Assembly (NCBI GenBank): GCA_963575745.1
Contig: CAUYUJ010014345.1
Location: forward strand, 262,501-326,500
DNA: 64,000 nt
Source: Prorocentrum cordatum
Lineage: Eukaryota; Sar; Dinophyceae; Prorocentrales; Prorocentraceae
Reading direction: 5' to 3'
Shown here one piece after another: positions 10,740 through 20,797 of this stretch; within the stretch, counting starts at the first letter, position 1, and the number at the start of each line of letters is the position of its first letter. Under the pieces are notes generated by a model. It searched no databases. It was not told where the DNA came from and worked only from the letters and a program-made list of their open reading frames with translations. The translations under genes were made by a program, and so were the position numbers.

Positions 10740-12355
10740 GGCCAAGGAAGCCTTCGATCCTCAGATTGCCCAAAGACGGCCCAATTTCTTCTTAACTCTC
10801 GGAATTCCCATGCAAGGCCTTTCCTAACTCGACTTTCAGCAGGTGGCAGCCCAAACGCAGTTGCCTCCATCGCGCATTCCCCAGCCACGCTCCTCGTCTA
10901 AACCACAAATGACCCCCAAAACAACGGCCGCCTGTCGCCACAATTCCGTCTTAACTCCCGGAATCCCAGCACAATGTTTGTCATAACTCTACGTTTCCCC
11001 CCGACAGAAGACAGTTCCAATGCAATGCCCTCCCCCGCGCGATTCCCCAACCCCCCATGCCCCCCCTCAAAAAGCAACAATTCCTTCTTAACCCTTGGAA
11101 GCCAAATACAATGCCCCAACTGGTGAATTGCCCCTCCCGCTCCAAAAGCTACAATTTCCTCTTAACTCTCGGAATGCAAATACAATGCCTCTCCTAACTC
11201 GACTTTCAGCAGGCGGCAGCCCCAATGCAGCTGCCTCCATCAAGCTTTCCCAAGCCACACTCCTTGTTTAAACCACAAATGACCCCCAAAACAACGGCCG
11301 CGTGTCGCAACAATTCCTTGTTAACTCTCGGAAACCCAACGCAATGGTTGTCCTCCCTCGACGTTTCCTCCCAACAGAAGACAGTTCCCATGAAATGACA
11401 TCCCCCGCGCGATCCCCCCACCTCCCTTGCCCCCCCTCCAACGCCACAATTCCTTCTTAACTTTTGGAAGCCCAATGCAATACCCCAACTGATGTCCCCC
11501 CCCCCCACCCCACACCCACCCCACCCCACCCCACCCCCCACCCCCCCCACCACCACCCACCCCCACGCACACGCACACCACACACACACACACGCCACCA
11601 CCACCCGCCACCACCACCACCACCACCCACCACCACCACCACCACCCACCACCCACCCGCCCACCCAGAAGCCACAGCTTCTTCTCAACTCTCAGAATAC
11701 AAATACAGCGCATTTCCTAACATGACTTCCAGCAGGTGGCAGCCCAAATGCAGTTGCCTCCATCGCGCATTCCCAAGCAAGCCTCCTTGTCTAAACCAGA
11801 GGTGGCACAGGGGGCGCCTATCGCCGCAATTCCGTCTTAACTCTCGGAATCCCAACACAATGTTTGTCCTAACTCGACGCTTCTCCCCAACTGAGGACAC
11901 TTCCAATGCAATGCCCCCCCCCCCCCGCGCGATCCCCCCACCCCATTGCCGCCCCCCCCCTCCAAATGCCACAATTATTTTTTTTAACTCTTGGAAGCCA
12001 GATATAATGCCCCAACTGATGACGAATGCCCCTCCTGCTCCAAAAACCACAATTTCTTCTTAACCCTCGGAATACCAATACACTGCCTTTCCTAACTCGA
12101 CTCGGCAGGTGGCAGCCCAAATTGCAGTTTGCCTCCATCGCGCATTCCCAAGCCACCCTCGTTGTCGAAACCAAAGATGATCCCCAATACAGGGGCCGCC
12201 TATCGCCACAATTCCTGCTTAACTCACGGAATCCCAACGGAATGTTTGTCCTTACTGGACGCTTCCTCCAAATTTATGACAGTTCCAATGCAATGCCCTC
12301 CCCCGAGGGGCGCTCGGGGTCGCCACAGTCCCGCCAAACATTTATTGTAACATAA
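10740..12355 (+). repeat. Second tandem array, ~375-bp higher-order unit
   Basis: Four units recognised by CTAACTCGACTTTCAGCAGG and variants near 10825, 11199, 11718 and 12091. Spacings are about 374, 519 and 373 bp; the middle unit is enlarged by a CCACC tract. Each unit contains several subrepeats starting like CACAATTCCTTCTTAACTC followed by GGAATCCCAA. Those words resemble the complement of the preceding satellite, so the array may be a diverged inverted relative. Confidence 0.75.
11494..11672 (+). repeat. (CCACC)n tract inside the second array
   Basis: A C/A-only run of CCCCACC and CCACCACC words expands one unit of the array by about 150 bp. Confidence 0.9.
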
Positions 12356-12412
12356 CGTGAGTTATGTTTGTGGGTGGGTGGGTGGGTGAAAGACGAAAAT
12401 AACATGCGTTAG
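12345..12412 (-). repeat. GGGT-rich short element with GTTAT ends, copy 2
   Basis: Contains CATAACGTGAGTTATG, GTGGGTGGGTGGG and AACATGCGTTAG. Related to 6186-6250 but, relative to the shared flank GAATAAAAACTCCATCTC, in opposite orientation. A third related palindrome, CATAACGCGCGTTATG, lies near 28457. Confidence 0.5.
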
Positions 12413-12424
12413 GTCTTCCGAATA

Positions 12425-13165
12425 AAAACTCCATCTCTATGATGTCATCATAAACAGCATCATCGTCATCATCACCGCCACCACCATCAGAATTAGCATC
12501 ATCAGCATCATCAGCATCAACATCATCACAATCAACATCATCATCGTCATCATCATCGTCACTATCATTAACAATATCACCGTGATCGCCATCGTCATCA
12601 TCATCGTCAGTGTCATTGCCATCGCTGAATGCCACACGACGCAATACACGATGCATGCAACACACAGAACACATAACACACACCCAGCACGCAAATGGCC
12701 TTATAGAGACGTACACTACTACGCACAGACCATACTCATGCCACACATCCCCCGCCCGTTTCCCCCTCCGAACACATCCGCACGCCAACCGCACGCCCCG
12801 CCGCCCGTCGCCCCCACGCACCACGCCCACCGTACATCCCCCCGCCCGTCCCCCCCAGAGCAGACTCCGCACGCACGCCGCACACCCCCGTCCCGCCCGC
12901 CCAGCACACGCCCTGCACGCACAGCCGCACACGCGCCCACAGCCACGCAGACACACAGGCACACGCACACACACACATGTGCACAGCCCAGGCGCAACAC
13001 CTGACCAAAGCAATCGCAGGCAACCAATAAACATAAGCTACCAATGGCAACCATCTGGGCATGCAGGGGATCCCAGCGATTGAACCCCATGCACACACAT
13101 GCGCGTTGGGTGCAACTCCATGCGCGCGTGCGCGCGCTAGCTCAGAGAAGCTGCGCTTCCCGTCC
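12425..13165 (+). repeat. Long direct duplication, copy 1 (paired with 14075-14850)
   Basis: A (CAT)n/(CAG)n block, then GCAACACACAGAACACAT, GCAAATGGCCTTATAGAGAC, a CGCACGCC/CACACA region, then ACCATCTGGGCATGCAGG and CTCCATGCGCGCGTGCG. The same succession reappears at 14075-14850. Confidence 0.85.
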
Positions 13166-13246
13166 TTGTCCGGAAAGGTTCCCCCACAACGGCCGTTTCG
13201 CTCGAGACATCCTCGAACAAGGGAGATGTTGAAATCGTATGTTTGA
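13166..13246. other. Spacer between dispersed repeats
   Basis: Unique-looking link between the duplication and the dispersed repeat. No gene seen. Confidence 0.3.
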
Positions 13247-13410
13247 GACGCCGTTCGTTAAACATGAGGCTCTCGCTCGAGACATCCTCGAAACATGAGC
13301 TGCTGAGCTCGTTCGCGAAATCTAGCGAATCTTTCGGCCATGCGAATCAAAGGCTCGGCGGATTAAAACGAACATGCGGGTCAAAACGGCCAGACTCGAT
13401 CCATGTAGTG
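13247..13410 (+). repeat. Dispersed repeat, copy 2 (paired with 5927-6090)
   Basis: Same words as copy 1, with downstream repeats of GGTTAAAACGGCCA continuing to about 13560. Confidence 0.75.
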
Positions 13411-13562
13411 CTCCACGGTCAGGCGGGTTAAAATGGCCATGCTGGTTAGAACGGCCAGGCGGGTTCAACGGCCACTTGGGTTAAATGGCCCCGTCCACTT
13501 TGGGTTAGAAACACCATCCGCATTAGAACGGCGACGCAGTTTGAAACGGCCAGGCGGAATAA
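13411..13562 (+). repeat. Short tandem region with AACGGCCA words
   Basis: Seven or so degenerate units of GCGGGTTAAAACGGCCA type, about 20-25 bp each. Confidence 0.6.
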
Positions 13563-13787
13563 GGTGCACAGGCTGGCAATGCGCCCCCTGCATACACGCG
13601 TTTATACGGCCGCACACAGACAGGCGCACAGGCACACACACACACACAAGCGCACACACACACACACATGCACAAGCAACTACGCACACGGGCATATACG
13701 CACATACGCACACACCCGTACAGAGGCCACGTGGTACAGCTGACCAAAGCACCCACGGGCAACCACTAAGCCCAAGCAGGACAGGTG

Positions 13788-13790
<3 letters not shown>
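13563..13790 (+). repeat. CACACA-rich block, partial third copy of the 12.4/14.1-kb unit
   Basis: CACACA/CGCACA runs followed by GCTGACCAAAGCA and GGCAACCACTAAG, matching the ends of the blocks at 13.0 and 14.7 kb. Confidence 0.6.
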
Positions 13791-13821
<31 letters not shown>

Positions 13822-13902
13822 GCATCATCCTCATCCTCATCCTCATCCTTATCATCATCAACATCAACATCATCAACATCAGCATCATCATAATCTCAGC
13901 GA
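13787..13902 (+). repeat. (ATC)n microsatellite
   Basis: CAT/CAG/CCT triplets forming the left flank of the hairpin element at 13903. Confidence 0.95.
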
Positions 13903-14067
13903 GCGAAGAACGGTATGAAATAAACTTTTTCGCTGTCGGGGGCGCCTGTCCCTCGGCGGCTGGAAAGTGTATACCCCTACGGTGCCACAGTAAGGGTATA
14001 CACTTTCCAGCCGCCAAGGGACAGGCGCCCCCGACAGCGAGAAAGTTTATTTTATACCGTTCTTCGC
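13903..14067. mobile_element. Foldback (hairpin) MITE-like element
   Basis: 165 bp made of two ~76-bp arms that are inverted copies of each other with a loop of about 9 bp. Arms start GCGAAGAACGGTAT and end GTATACCC near the loop. I count only about four differences or gaps between arms, so it is recent or kept identical. It lies inside a (CAT)n microsatellite that continues on both sides. Target-site duplication cannot be decided because the flanks are repetitive. Very stable hairpin in DNA or RNA. Confidence 0.85.
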
Positions 14068-14074
14068 CCGTTAA

Positions 14075-14850
14075 TAATCATCCTCAGCAGCAGCATCATC
14101 GTCATCAGCATCATCATCCTCAACACCATCATCATCAGCAGCATTAGCAGCATCATCATCTTCACCATCATGAACATTACCAGCGTCATCGCCATCGTCA
14201 TCAGCATCGCCAGTGTCATTGCCATCGTTGACTGCGACACGACGCATGCAACACACAGAACACATGACACACCCCCAGCACGCAAATGGCCTTACAGAGA
14301 CGTACACCACGCACAAACCATACTCATGCCGTACATCCCCACGCCCGTCCCCCCCAAAACACACCCCGCACGCCCACCATACACTCCCCCGCCCGTCGCC
14401 CCCAGAACGCACCCCGCACGCCCACCGCACATCCCCCCGCCCGTCCCCCCCAGAGCAGACTCCGCACGCACGCCGTACCCCCAGAGCAGACTCCGCACGC
14501 ACGCCGTACAACCCGCCGTTCCGCCCGCCCAGCACACACCCTGCACGCACAGCCGCACACACGCACACAGCCGCACACACACGCACACACACAGATACAC
14601 AGGCACACGCACGCACGCACGCACGCACGCACAGCCGCACACACACAGACACACACACACACACACACACGCGCGCATAGGCCACGTGCATCACCTGACC
14701 AAAAGCAAGCGCAGGCAACCACTAAACATAAGCTACCAATAGCAACCATCTGGGCATGCAGGGTATCACAGCGATTGCACCCCATTCGCACACATGCGTT
14801 ATGGTTGCGACTCCATGCGCGCGTGCGCACGCAAGCTCCTAGAAGCAGCG
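14075..14850 (+). repeat. Long direct duplication, copy 2 (paired with 12425-13165)
   Basis: Same order of blocks as copy 1, with extra CGCACGCC and (CGCA)n expansions (14330-14680). Confidence 0.85.
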
Positions 14851-14879
14851 CTTCCCGTTCTTGTCAGGAAAGTTTCCGG

Positions 14880-15148
14880 AAACTCCGAACCCAACAACGT
14901 TTTCATCTCTTGGGGCGCATCTTTCACTTCCGCCGCCTTCCGCCGCCCTTTTGCCGGCTTCCGCCGGCGGAGGCGTCCTCGTTTTACTTCCGCCGACCTT
15001 CCGCCGCCCTTCCGCCGGCTTCTGCCGAGGAAGAGATGGCAACTCCTTCTATCCTCGAAGGCGAGGCCCTTTTCGGAACGCTCCACATATCGCAGGACCG
15101 ACTAATAGCGGCCCGCCCGCGCGGAGGCCTGGAAGCTTTGACAGAGAG
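14880..15148. other. Non-coding link with TTCCGCCG repeats
   Basis: CTTCCGCCG/CCTTCCGCCGCCC words repeat between about 14928 and 15035. No gene seen. Confidence 0.5.
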
Positions 15149-15348
15149 CTGGCGGCGAGCGAGGGCGGGAAAGTGAGGAGGAGAAGGCCTTCTCAGAAGG
15201 GTCGGGAGTCCCCTGGCCTTCTGAGAAGTTTCTGAGCCTTCCCCGAATACACCGAAAACCTCTCAGAAGGCGCGAGGGCCTCTGAGAAGCCCCGCCGCCT
15301 TCTGAGAAGGCCTTCTCCTTCTCGCTTCCCCCCCTCGCTCGCCGCCGA
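15149..15348. mobile_element. MITE-like element, 200 bp, GGCGGCGAGCG ends, copy 1
   Basis: Terminal inverted repeats: GGCGGCGAGCGAGGG at the left and the complement CCCTCGCTCGCCGCC at the right, extended inward by GAGAAGGCCTTCTC. The internal part repeats CTTCTGAGAAG in both orientations. Flanking pentamers GAGAG and GAGCG look like a decayed 5-bp target duplication. Copies 2 and 3 are at 47309 and 49399. Confidence 0.75.
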
Positions 15349-15552
15349 GAGCGGGGGTCGGGAGGTCGAAGGATCGAGCGGGGTCCAAAACCAGGCGAGA
15401 ACGCCCGGGATGAAACGATTGCTACGCCAGGGTCTCAGTGCATGTCTTCCGCGCCCCCCCAACCCCCTCCAACGACCTCCGCCTCCGGCCAGGGCCACTC
15501 CGCGGCCCACAGCACGCACGCGCACCCAGCGGGCACCTGAGGGGGAACGTCA

Positions 15553-15720
15553 AGGGGCCGGGGCCGGCTCTGGGGGGAAACATCGAGCTGGAATCGGCGA
15601 TAGATCGGAAGAAGACCCCAAGCTGCGAATCCGCACGATCCTGAGCGGGGCGGGCTATCGGGTCCCTATCAGCGAAGAATGCGTCGATGCATCCCCCCTG
15701 AGCCTATCCCCCCAGTGATC
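15553..15720 (+). repeat. Dispersed inverted-repeat element related to 47088-47272
   Basis: Shares GGGGGAAACATCGA, CTGGAATCGGCGATA and CCTATCCCCCC with the element at 47 kb. The ends are eroded. Confidence 0.55.
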
Positions 15721-15905
15721 CTGGTCGTCTGGAGTTCGGGTCACAACTCGGGTCTCCTTCGGCCATTCGGGGCGATCCGGGCACCCCCAGAATGCCAGAG
15801 GCGAGGCGCAGCCGCGGGTGGCACCCCGAAGCTGGAAAGCGACAGACAACCGACGAAAGGGTGCTAAAACCTCGAACTCCAGACCTCGAACTCCGAACTT
15901 CGAGC
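15700..15905 (-). repeat. Dispersed repeat, inverted copy of 49210-49398
   Basis: Read on the minus strand, words such as TGCCCGGATCG, GGAGACCCGAG and GCCTCGCC follow the order seen on the plus strand at 49.3 kb. Confidence 0.55.
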
Positions 15906-15974
15906 TGGTCCCCACCCCCCGTAACGCTAGCCCTGATCGGCCTCCCCTGAGCTCCATGCTCGCGTCGGCCCAAG

Positions 15975-16156
15975 AATAAGGAAGGAGGAGGAGGAGGAGG
16001 AGGAGAACGAGAAGCAGTACGAGGAGCACTACGAGGAGGAGAAGGAGGAGGAGGAGGAGCAATATGAGGAGGAGAAGGAAAAGCAATACGAGGAGCAATG
16101 GGAGGAGGAGCAATACGAGTAGGAGGAGGAGGAGGAGGAGGGGAGGAGGAGCAGGA

Positions 16157-16188
<32 letters not shown>

Positions 16189-16243
16189 AAGAGGAGGAGC
16201 AGGAGCAGGAGGAGAAGGAGGAGGGAGGAGCCGCCTCCCCTGA
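15975..16243 (+). repeat. (GGA)n/(GAGCA)n purine tract
   Basis: GGA triplets mixed with AGCAGG and AATACGAGGAG words. Confidence 0.9.
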
Positions 16244-16425
16244 AATTGCCCCTGCGCACCGCGCCCGCGCCGCTCGCGTGGCCGGCCGCCAGAGGCGCCT
16301 CGCCTCCGCCGCCCGGGGGCGGCGCCGCCCCGCGCCACGCGCACAGCGCCTCCGCGGCCTGGCGCCACTCGGCGTCCGCGCGGCGCACGGCCACTGGCAG
16401 GCCCTCGTAGACGAGCCAGACCCGA
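16244..16425 (-). other. Coding-like island, possible exon
   Basis: A minus-strand frame reads LARLVYEGLPVAVRRADAEW then RQAAEALCAWRG before turning Gly/Pro rich. Residue usage looks protein-like, but I see no domain and no convincing acceptor; the upstream sequence is pyrimidine-rich without an AG close by. It may be an exon edge or retained fragment. Confidence 0.3.
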
Positions 16426-16459
16426 GGGAGAAGAAGCGGAGCGAGCGAAAGCCCAAAAT

Positions 16460-16508
16460 TTCCTCCTCCTCCTCCTCCTCCTCCTCCTCCTCCTCTTCCT
16501 CCTCCTCT
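16460..16508 (+). repeat. (TCC)n microsatellite
   Basis: Pure CCT triplets. Confidence 0.95.
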
Positions 16509-16618
16509 GATTCGTATGATGTCGTCATATCATTATAAAGATTACTCGTGGAATTTCTAATACTCGGATTGGTAATATCATGATTCTCAGTTTCATACGA
16601 TTAATACGAGTAGTACAA

Positions 16619-16622
16619 GTAT

Positions 16623-16680
<58 letters not shown>

Positions 16681-16681
16681 C

Positions 16682-16724
<43 letters not shown>

Positions 16725-16863
16725 TAGTAGTAGTAGTAGTAGTAATAGTAGTAGTCGTAGTAGTCGTAAAAGTCAGTGTAGTAGTAGTAGTAGTAGTAGT
16801 AGTAGTTAGTAGTAAGTAGGTAGTAGTAGTAGTAGTAGTAGTAGTAGTATAGTAGTAGTAGTA

Positions 16864-16898
<35 letters not shown>

Positions 16899-16961
16899 GT
16901 CGTCGTCGTGGTCGTGGTCGTAGTCGTAGTAGTAGTAATAGTAGTAGTAGTAGTAGTAGTG

Positions 16962-16996
<35 letters not shown>

Positions 16997-17146
16997 CGTC
17001 GTCGTCGTCGTCGTCGTCGTCGTCTCGTCGTCGTCGTCGTCGTCGTCGTGGTCGTGATCGTAGTCTTAGTCGTAGTAGTAGTGCTACTACGACTACGACT
17101 ACTACTACTATACTACTACTACTACTATACTACTACTACTACTACT

Positions 17147-17181
<35 letters not shown>

Positions 17182-17182
17182 C

Positions 17183-17241
<59 letters not shown>

Positions 17242-17282
17242 TGTGTAGTATGTGTAGTCGTCGTCGTCGTCGTAGTAGTAGT
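16619..17282 (+). repeat. (AGT)n/(CGT)n compound microsatellite
   Basis: About 660 bp of GTA triplets broken by two blocks of GTC triplets (about 16864-16900 and 17000-17050) and one stretch of reversed orientation (ACT triplets, 17087-17145). Confidence 0.95.
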
Positions 17283-17461
17283 ATTCGCATTTGTTTTCGT
17301 AGTATGATTGGTTTGATTAGTATAACTACTAATATACGTGTTAGTCTTGTGTTTATTTGTCGGATTCGTCGTGTAGGTATCTGGAATATTCTAAGCAGCA
17401 GTGTTCGTCCAATTTTCCTTATTATTTGCATTCATCTATGTTTTCTTTTTAGCCGGACGAT

Positions 17462-17756
17462 TCTTAGTCTTCCACCTCCTGTTCCTCCACCTCCCTCCGT
17501 TTCCCTCCTCCCTCCTTCCCCCTCCCTCTTCCCTCATCCGTCATCCCTCCTCCCTCCCTCCTCCCTCCTCCCTCCTCCCTCCTGCCTCTTCCCTCCTCCC
17601 TCCTTCCTCCTTCCTCCTTCCTCCTTCCTCCTTCCTCCTCCTCCTTCCTCCTTCCTCCTTCGTCCTTCCTCCTCCCTCCTTCCTCCTCCCTCCTCCTTCC
17701 TTCTCGTCCGCCTCCTCCTCCTTTTCCTCCTCCTGCTCCTCCTCCTCCTCCACAAT
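17462..17756 (+). repeat. (CCTCCCT)n/(TCC)n pyrimidine tract
   Basis: Nearly 300 bp of C/T-only sequence with CCTCCTTC words. Confidence 0.95.
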
Positions 17757-17904
17757 TACTCAATATGAATACTACTCTCCTCCTTCCCCTGATGATAGGT
17801 TGGGAGTGTTCGCCCCCCCCCCCCGCGTACTGTTTTTTAACACGCAGGATTCCCCGGAATTGGGTTTTCGCCTGCATTTGTTTCAAAATGCTGCTCTCGC
17901 TGAG

Positions 17905-18262
17905 GCGCCGGCCTCATTTTCGGGCCCCGCTCGTTCCGAATCGTGTTCCCGCTGCCTGGGTAGTCGAAGCCAATCTGGCGCCAGTCTGGCAGGCCCAATC
18001 TGGCAAGCGGGGGCAATCTGGCGAGGGAACCAGCGCGAATCCAGTCTGGCGAATAACCCGAATCATCCAGCTTGACCAGGCCAGATTGGCCCTTGGGGCC
18101 CAATCCAGTCTGAGAGTCTGGCCTTCGACTACCCAGGCTGCAGCGCTGGCCTCATTTCCGTGCTTCCGCTCGTTCCGAATCGTGTTCCCGCTGCAGCGCT
18201 GGCCTCATTCCCGCGTTTCCGCTCGTTCCGAATCGTGTTCCCGCTGCAGCGCTGGCGTCATT
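17905..18262 (+). repeat. 51-bp tandem repeat, about four units
   Basis: Units carry CGCTCGTTCCGAATCGTG followed by TTCCCGCTGCAGCGCTGGC. The first unit is split by the inserted element at 17956-18136. Confidence 0.85.
17956..18136. mobile_element. MITE-like element, 181 bp, with 5-bp target duplication
   Basis: Terminal inverted repeats CTGGGTAGTCGAAGCCA (left) and the complement of CTGGGTAGTCGAAGGCCA (right). Flanked by GCTGC at 17951-17955 and 18137-18141. Neighbouring 51-bp units show the uninterrupted site CCCGCTGCAGCG, so both the insertion and its duplication can be read directly. The interior has repeated AATCTGGC words and no ORF. Confidence 0.85.
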
Positions 18263-18600
18263 TCCCGTGCCATGCCACGGCATGCAATGCAATGCTAGGT
18301 TGCGTTCCGCTGCGCGATGCCATGCCTTCAGCTGAAGCTGCATATGCAGTACTTGAGTGCCACGTCGTGCTATGCCATGCTACGCTTTGCTCTTCAACGC
18401 CATGCGATGCAAGGTTATGTTCGGGGCCGCTGCGCGATGCCATGCTTAGCGTTGCAAATCAGGTGTTGCGACATACTACGCCTTGCGGTGCTCTTCTACG
18501 CCATGCCAGACCGTTCTCTACAATGCATCGCGTACCCTTTTGGGATCATTGCCCTGCTCGACATCCGACTGTGCGAGTAGAGAGGGGATCTACGCCATGG
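18263..18600 (+). repeat. Degenerate ATGC/CCATGC tandem region
   Basis: Words GCGATGCCATGC, TATGCCATGC and CTACGCCATGC recur at about 100-bp spacing. Confidence 0.6.
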
Positions 18601-18699
18601 TAAGGGATGGGAGGGAGGGGTAGGATGTCAAATATGACGCGAGCGCACCTAGCTTGCCCTCCTTCCCCTCCCTCCCTCCCTCCCTCGCTCCCTCCCTCC

Positions 18700-18828
18700 C
18701 ATCATCACCATCATCATTATCATCATCAGCATCATCATCAGCAGCATAATCAACATCATCATCATCATCAGCAGCATCAGCATCAACATCAGCATCATCA
18801 ACATCATCAGCATTACAGAATTACAGAA
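18700..18828 (+). repeat. (ATC)n microsatellite
   Basis: CAT/CAG/CAA triplets; a second short stretch lies at 19003-19050. Confidence 0.9.
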
Positions 18829-19158
18829 GCGACAGTGGTCCACCGTGCAAGCACACTGGCCACTAAAGAAAAGAAAAAGAAGAGGGACATCCACCTTGGA
18901 TCATCATGCTCCTGCTGCTGCTGCCTCCCCCCCCGAGAAAACCCGCCTAGCCCTTCGGCAACGACTGCACCAGGTAGGTGTCGTCGCACGGCGGGCGCGG
19001 CATTATCATCATCCTCATCATCATCCTCATCATCACCAGCAGCAGCAGCATCGGCGCATCCGACCCTCCTGCCTCGGGCAGGAAGGCAACCAGACACGCC
19101 GACCCTGGGCCCGGGATCGGCCTGGCCAGAACACGGCGCAGGTGCACAATGTGTAGCG

Positions 19159-19319
19159 TAAGGTCGGGCATGTCCGCCTGCAGGAGGAATATTCTAACAT
19201 AGCCAAAAAAACAGTCTGGGGACGATGTTTCGATTATCTGTTGGCTATTTTCGGTTACTGTTTGACTATTTTTTGTTTTTCGTCTCAAGTCCGCCTGTAG
19301 GAGGACATGCACGACCTAA
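19159..19319. mobile_element. MITE-like element, GGTCGGGCATGTCC ends, copy 1
   Basis: 161 bp. Left end TAAGGTCGGGCATGTCCGCC, right end the complement of TTAGGTCGTGCATGTCCTCC. The interior contains GTCTGGGGACGA, shared by all five copies. Flanking octamers GTGTAGCG and ATGTAATC are only partly alike, so the target duplication is decayed. Confidence 0.8.
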
Positions 19320-19640
19320 ATGTAATCGGCGCCCCCGCCGGTTCAATCCGAGGCCCCAGGGGCCCCGATCGCTTCCCTGGGTGTCGTTTGTTCCACCCCG
19401 GATCCCTGTTGGATGGCCCCTGGGACCGAGAACGGCCCCCGAGGGCCGAAACCGAAAAGCAGCAGGACTGAAAAAACAGTGTTTCAAACATCTAAACAAG
19501 CATGCCCAGAACATATCAGAAACCTGGGCGTGTGATCGCACATCCTGAAAAGTTGTTTGACAGCCCCGAGGCCTGGCAGGGGCCCCTGAAGGCGAAAACT
19601 ATCAAAAACAGTCCGCCCTGATGCTTGTCCTGACTAGAGG
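19320..19640. other. Intergenic, nothing recognised
   Basis: GC-rich non-repetitive sequence without a supported gene. Confidence 0.4.
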
Positions 19641-19709
19641 GCCACATGCGAACCCTACCCCACCCTCCCCCTCAGAACTCGTGGGGGGTAGGGGTAGGGT
19701 TCGCATGTG
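19641..19709. repeat. Inverted repeat (hairpin)
   Basis: CCACATGCGAACCCTACCCC pairs with its complement ending at 19709; the loop is about 15-20 bp. Confidence 0.75.
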
Positions 19710-19716
19710 GTCCCCT

Positions 19717-19950
19717 ACCTGACCCGAGGGGGTCTGGGAAGTTCCCGTTTTCTTGTTCTAAAAGGTTTGTGCCGGACCTCATCGGTCCGGCCAAAATTTT
19801 CGAACAACGCATGGCTACGCCAGGCTTGCATGGTTTGGTCCCCTCTCGCCCTGATTTTTGTCCTGACCCGAGGGGGTCTGGGAAATTCCCGTGTTTTTTT
19901 TTGTTTTTTCAAAAAGGTTGTGCGCCGGACCTCAGGGTCGTGCCGCTGCT
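19717..19950 (+). repeat. Direct repeat, ~142-bp spacing, two units
   Basis: CTGACCCGAGGGGGTCTGGG and GCGCCGGACCTC or TGCCGGACCTC occur twice in the same order, at about 19720-19790 and 19862-19945. Confidence 0.75.
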
Positions 19951-20017
19951 CCGTGGACCTCTCCAGGACAGCAGCTCTGCCCATTTTTTTTTTCAGCGAA
20001 GCGAGCCGAAGCGAGGA

Positions 20018-20115
20018 GTAAGGGGAGGAGGAGGAGGAGAAAGAAAGAAAGGGAGGAGGTGTTGCTTGGGAGGAGGAGGAGGAGGAGGACGAAGAAGAAA
20101 AAGAAGAAGAAAAAG
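20018..20115 (+). repeat. (GGA)n/(GAA)n purine tract
   Basis: GGA triplets passing to AAGAAGAAA. Confidence 0.9.
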
Positions 20116-20797
20116 ACTCGGCCTTGCGTGTGGTCTCAGTCTGACCTGCCACTCGCGCCAAGCCGTCGGCCTGGCTCTAGACATTACCTCTCGCAATCGT
20201 CTCGTTCGTTCACGATCCGAGGCGGGGGTAGCACGCACCGTGCAGCCTCTCATGCATGTGTATGAAGACCGTCGCAATTTATATCAGTCCCTGGGCAGGG
20301 GGTGATGCCCCTCGGGCCTCGCAAGAGGCCGTGGCCGTCTGGTGCTGCTTGCACCTGGCTGGCCTCGGAGGCACTCCACCTGCCCTGAGCGGCCCCCTCG
20401 GCCCCCGAAACAAATCTGGAAACCTCATCGTAAACTCCTCCTCATTCTCATTGGGGGGCCCAGGGCCCCGCAAGCTCAAAAAGGGTGAGAAGGCAAGAAG
20501 GACCAGGAGGGACGGCGAAGAGAGAGGAAGGGGAAGGGCGGCAACGCACAGGGGCGCGGCCTAGCACACGCACAGGTGGGCGCCTATGCCCAACCAGGAG
20601 TCGACCCCCTCGGCGATGATGGGTAGCTGGGTGAGTGGTTGGAGTAAGTGGAGCTATGCGCATAGCGCATGTCCCCACCGCCTTCACAGAAGCCGACGCC
20701 GAAGCATTCTAGGCAACTGGAGATAGTCGTCACAACCACCAGCCGTGTACAACAAGAATCATCACTCCACTGAGCCGAAGGAAGAACAGAAACTCAC
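20116..20797. other. Intergenic, nothing recognised
   Basis: No frame with protein-like composition and no repeat copy elsewhere in the window. Confidence 0.35.
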
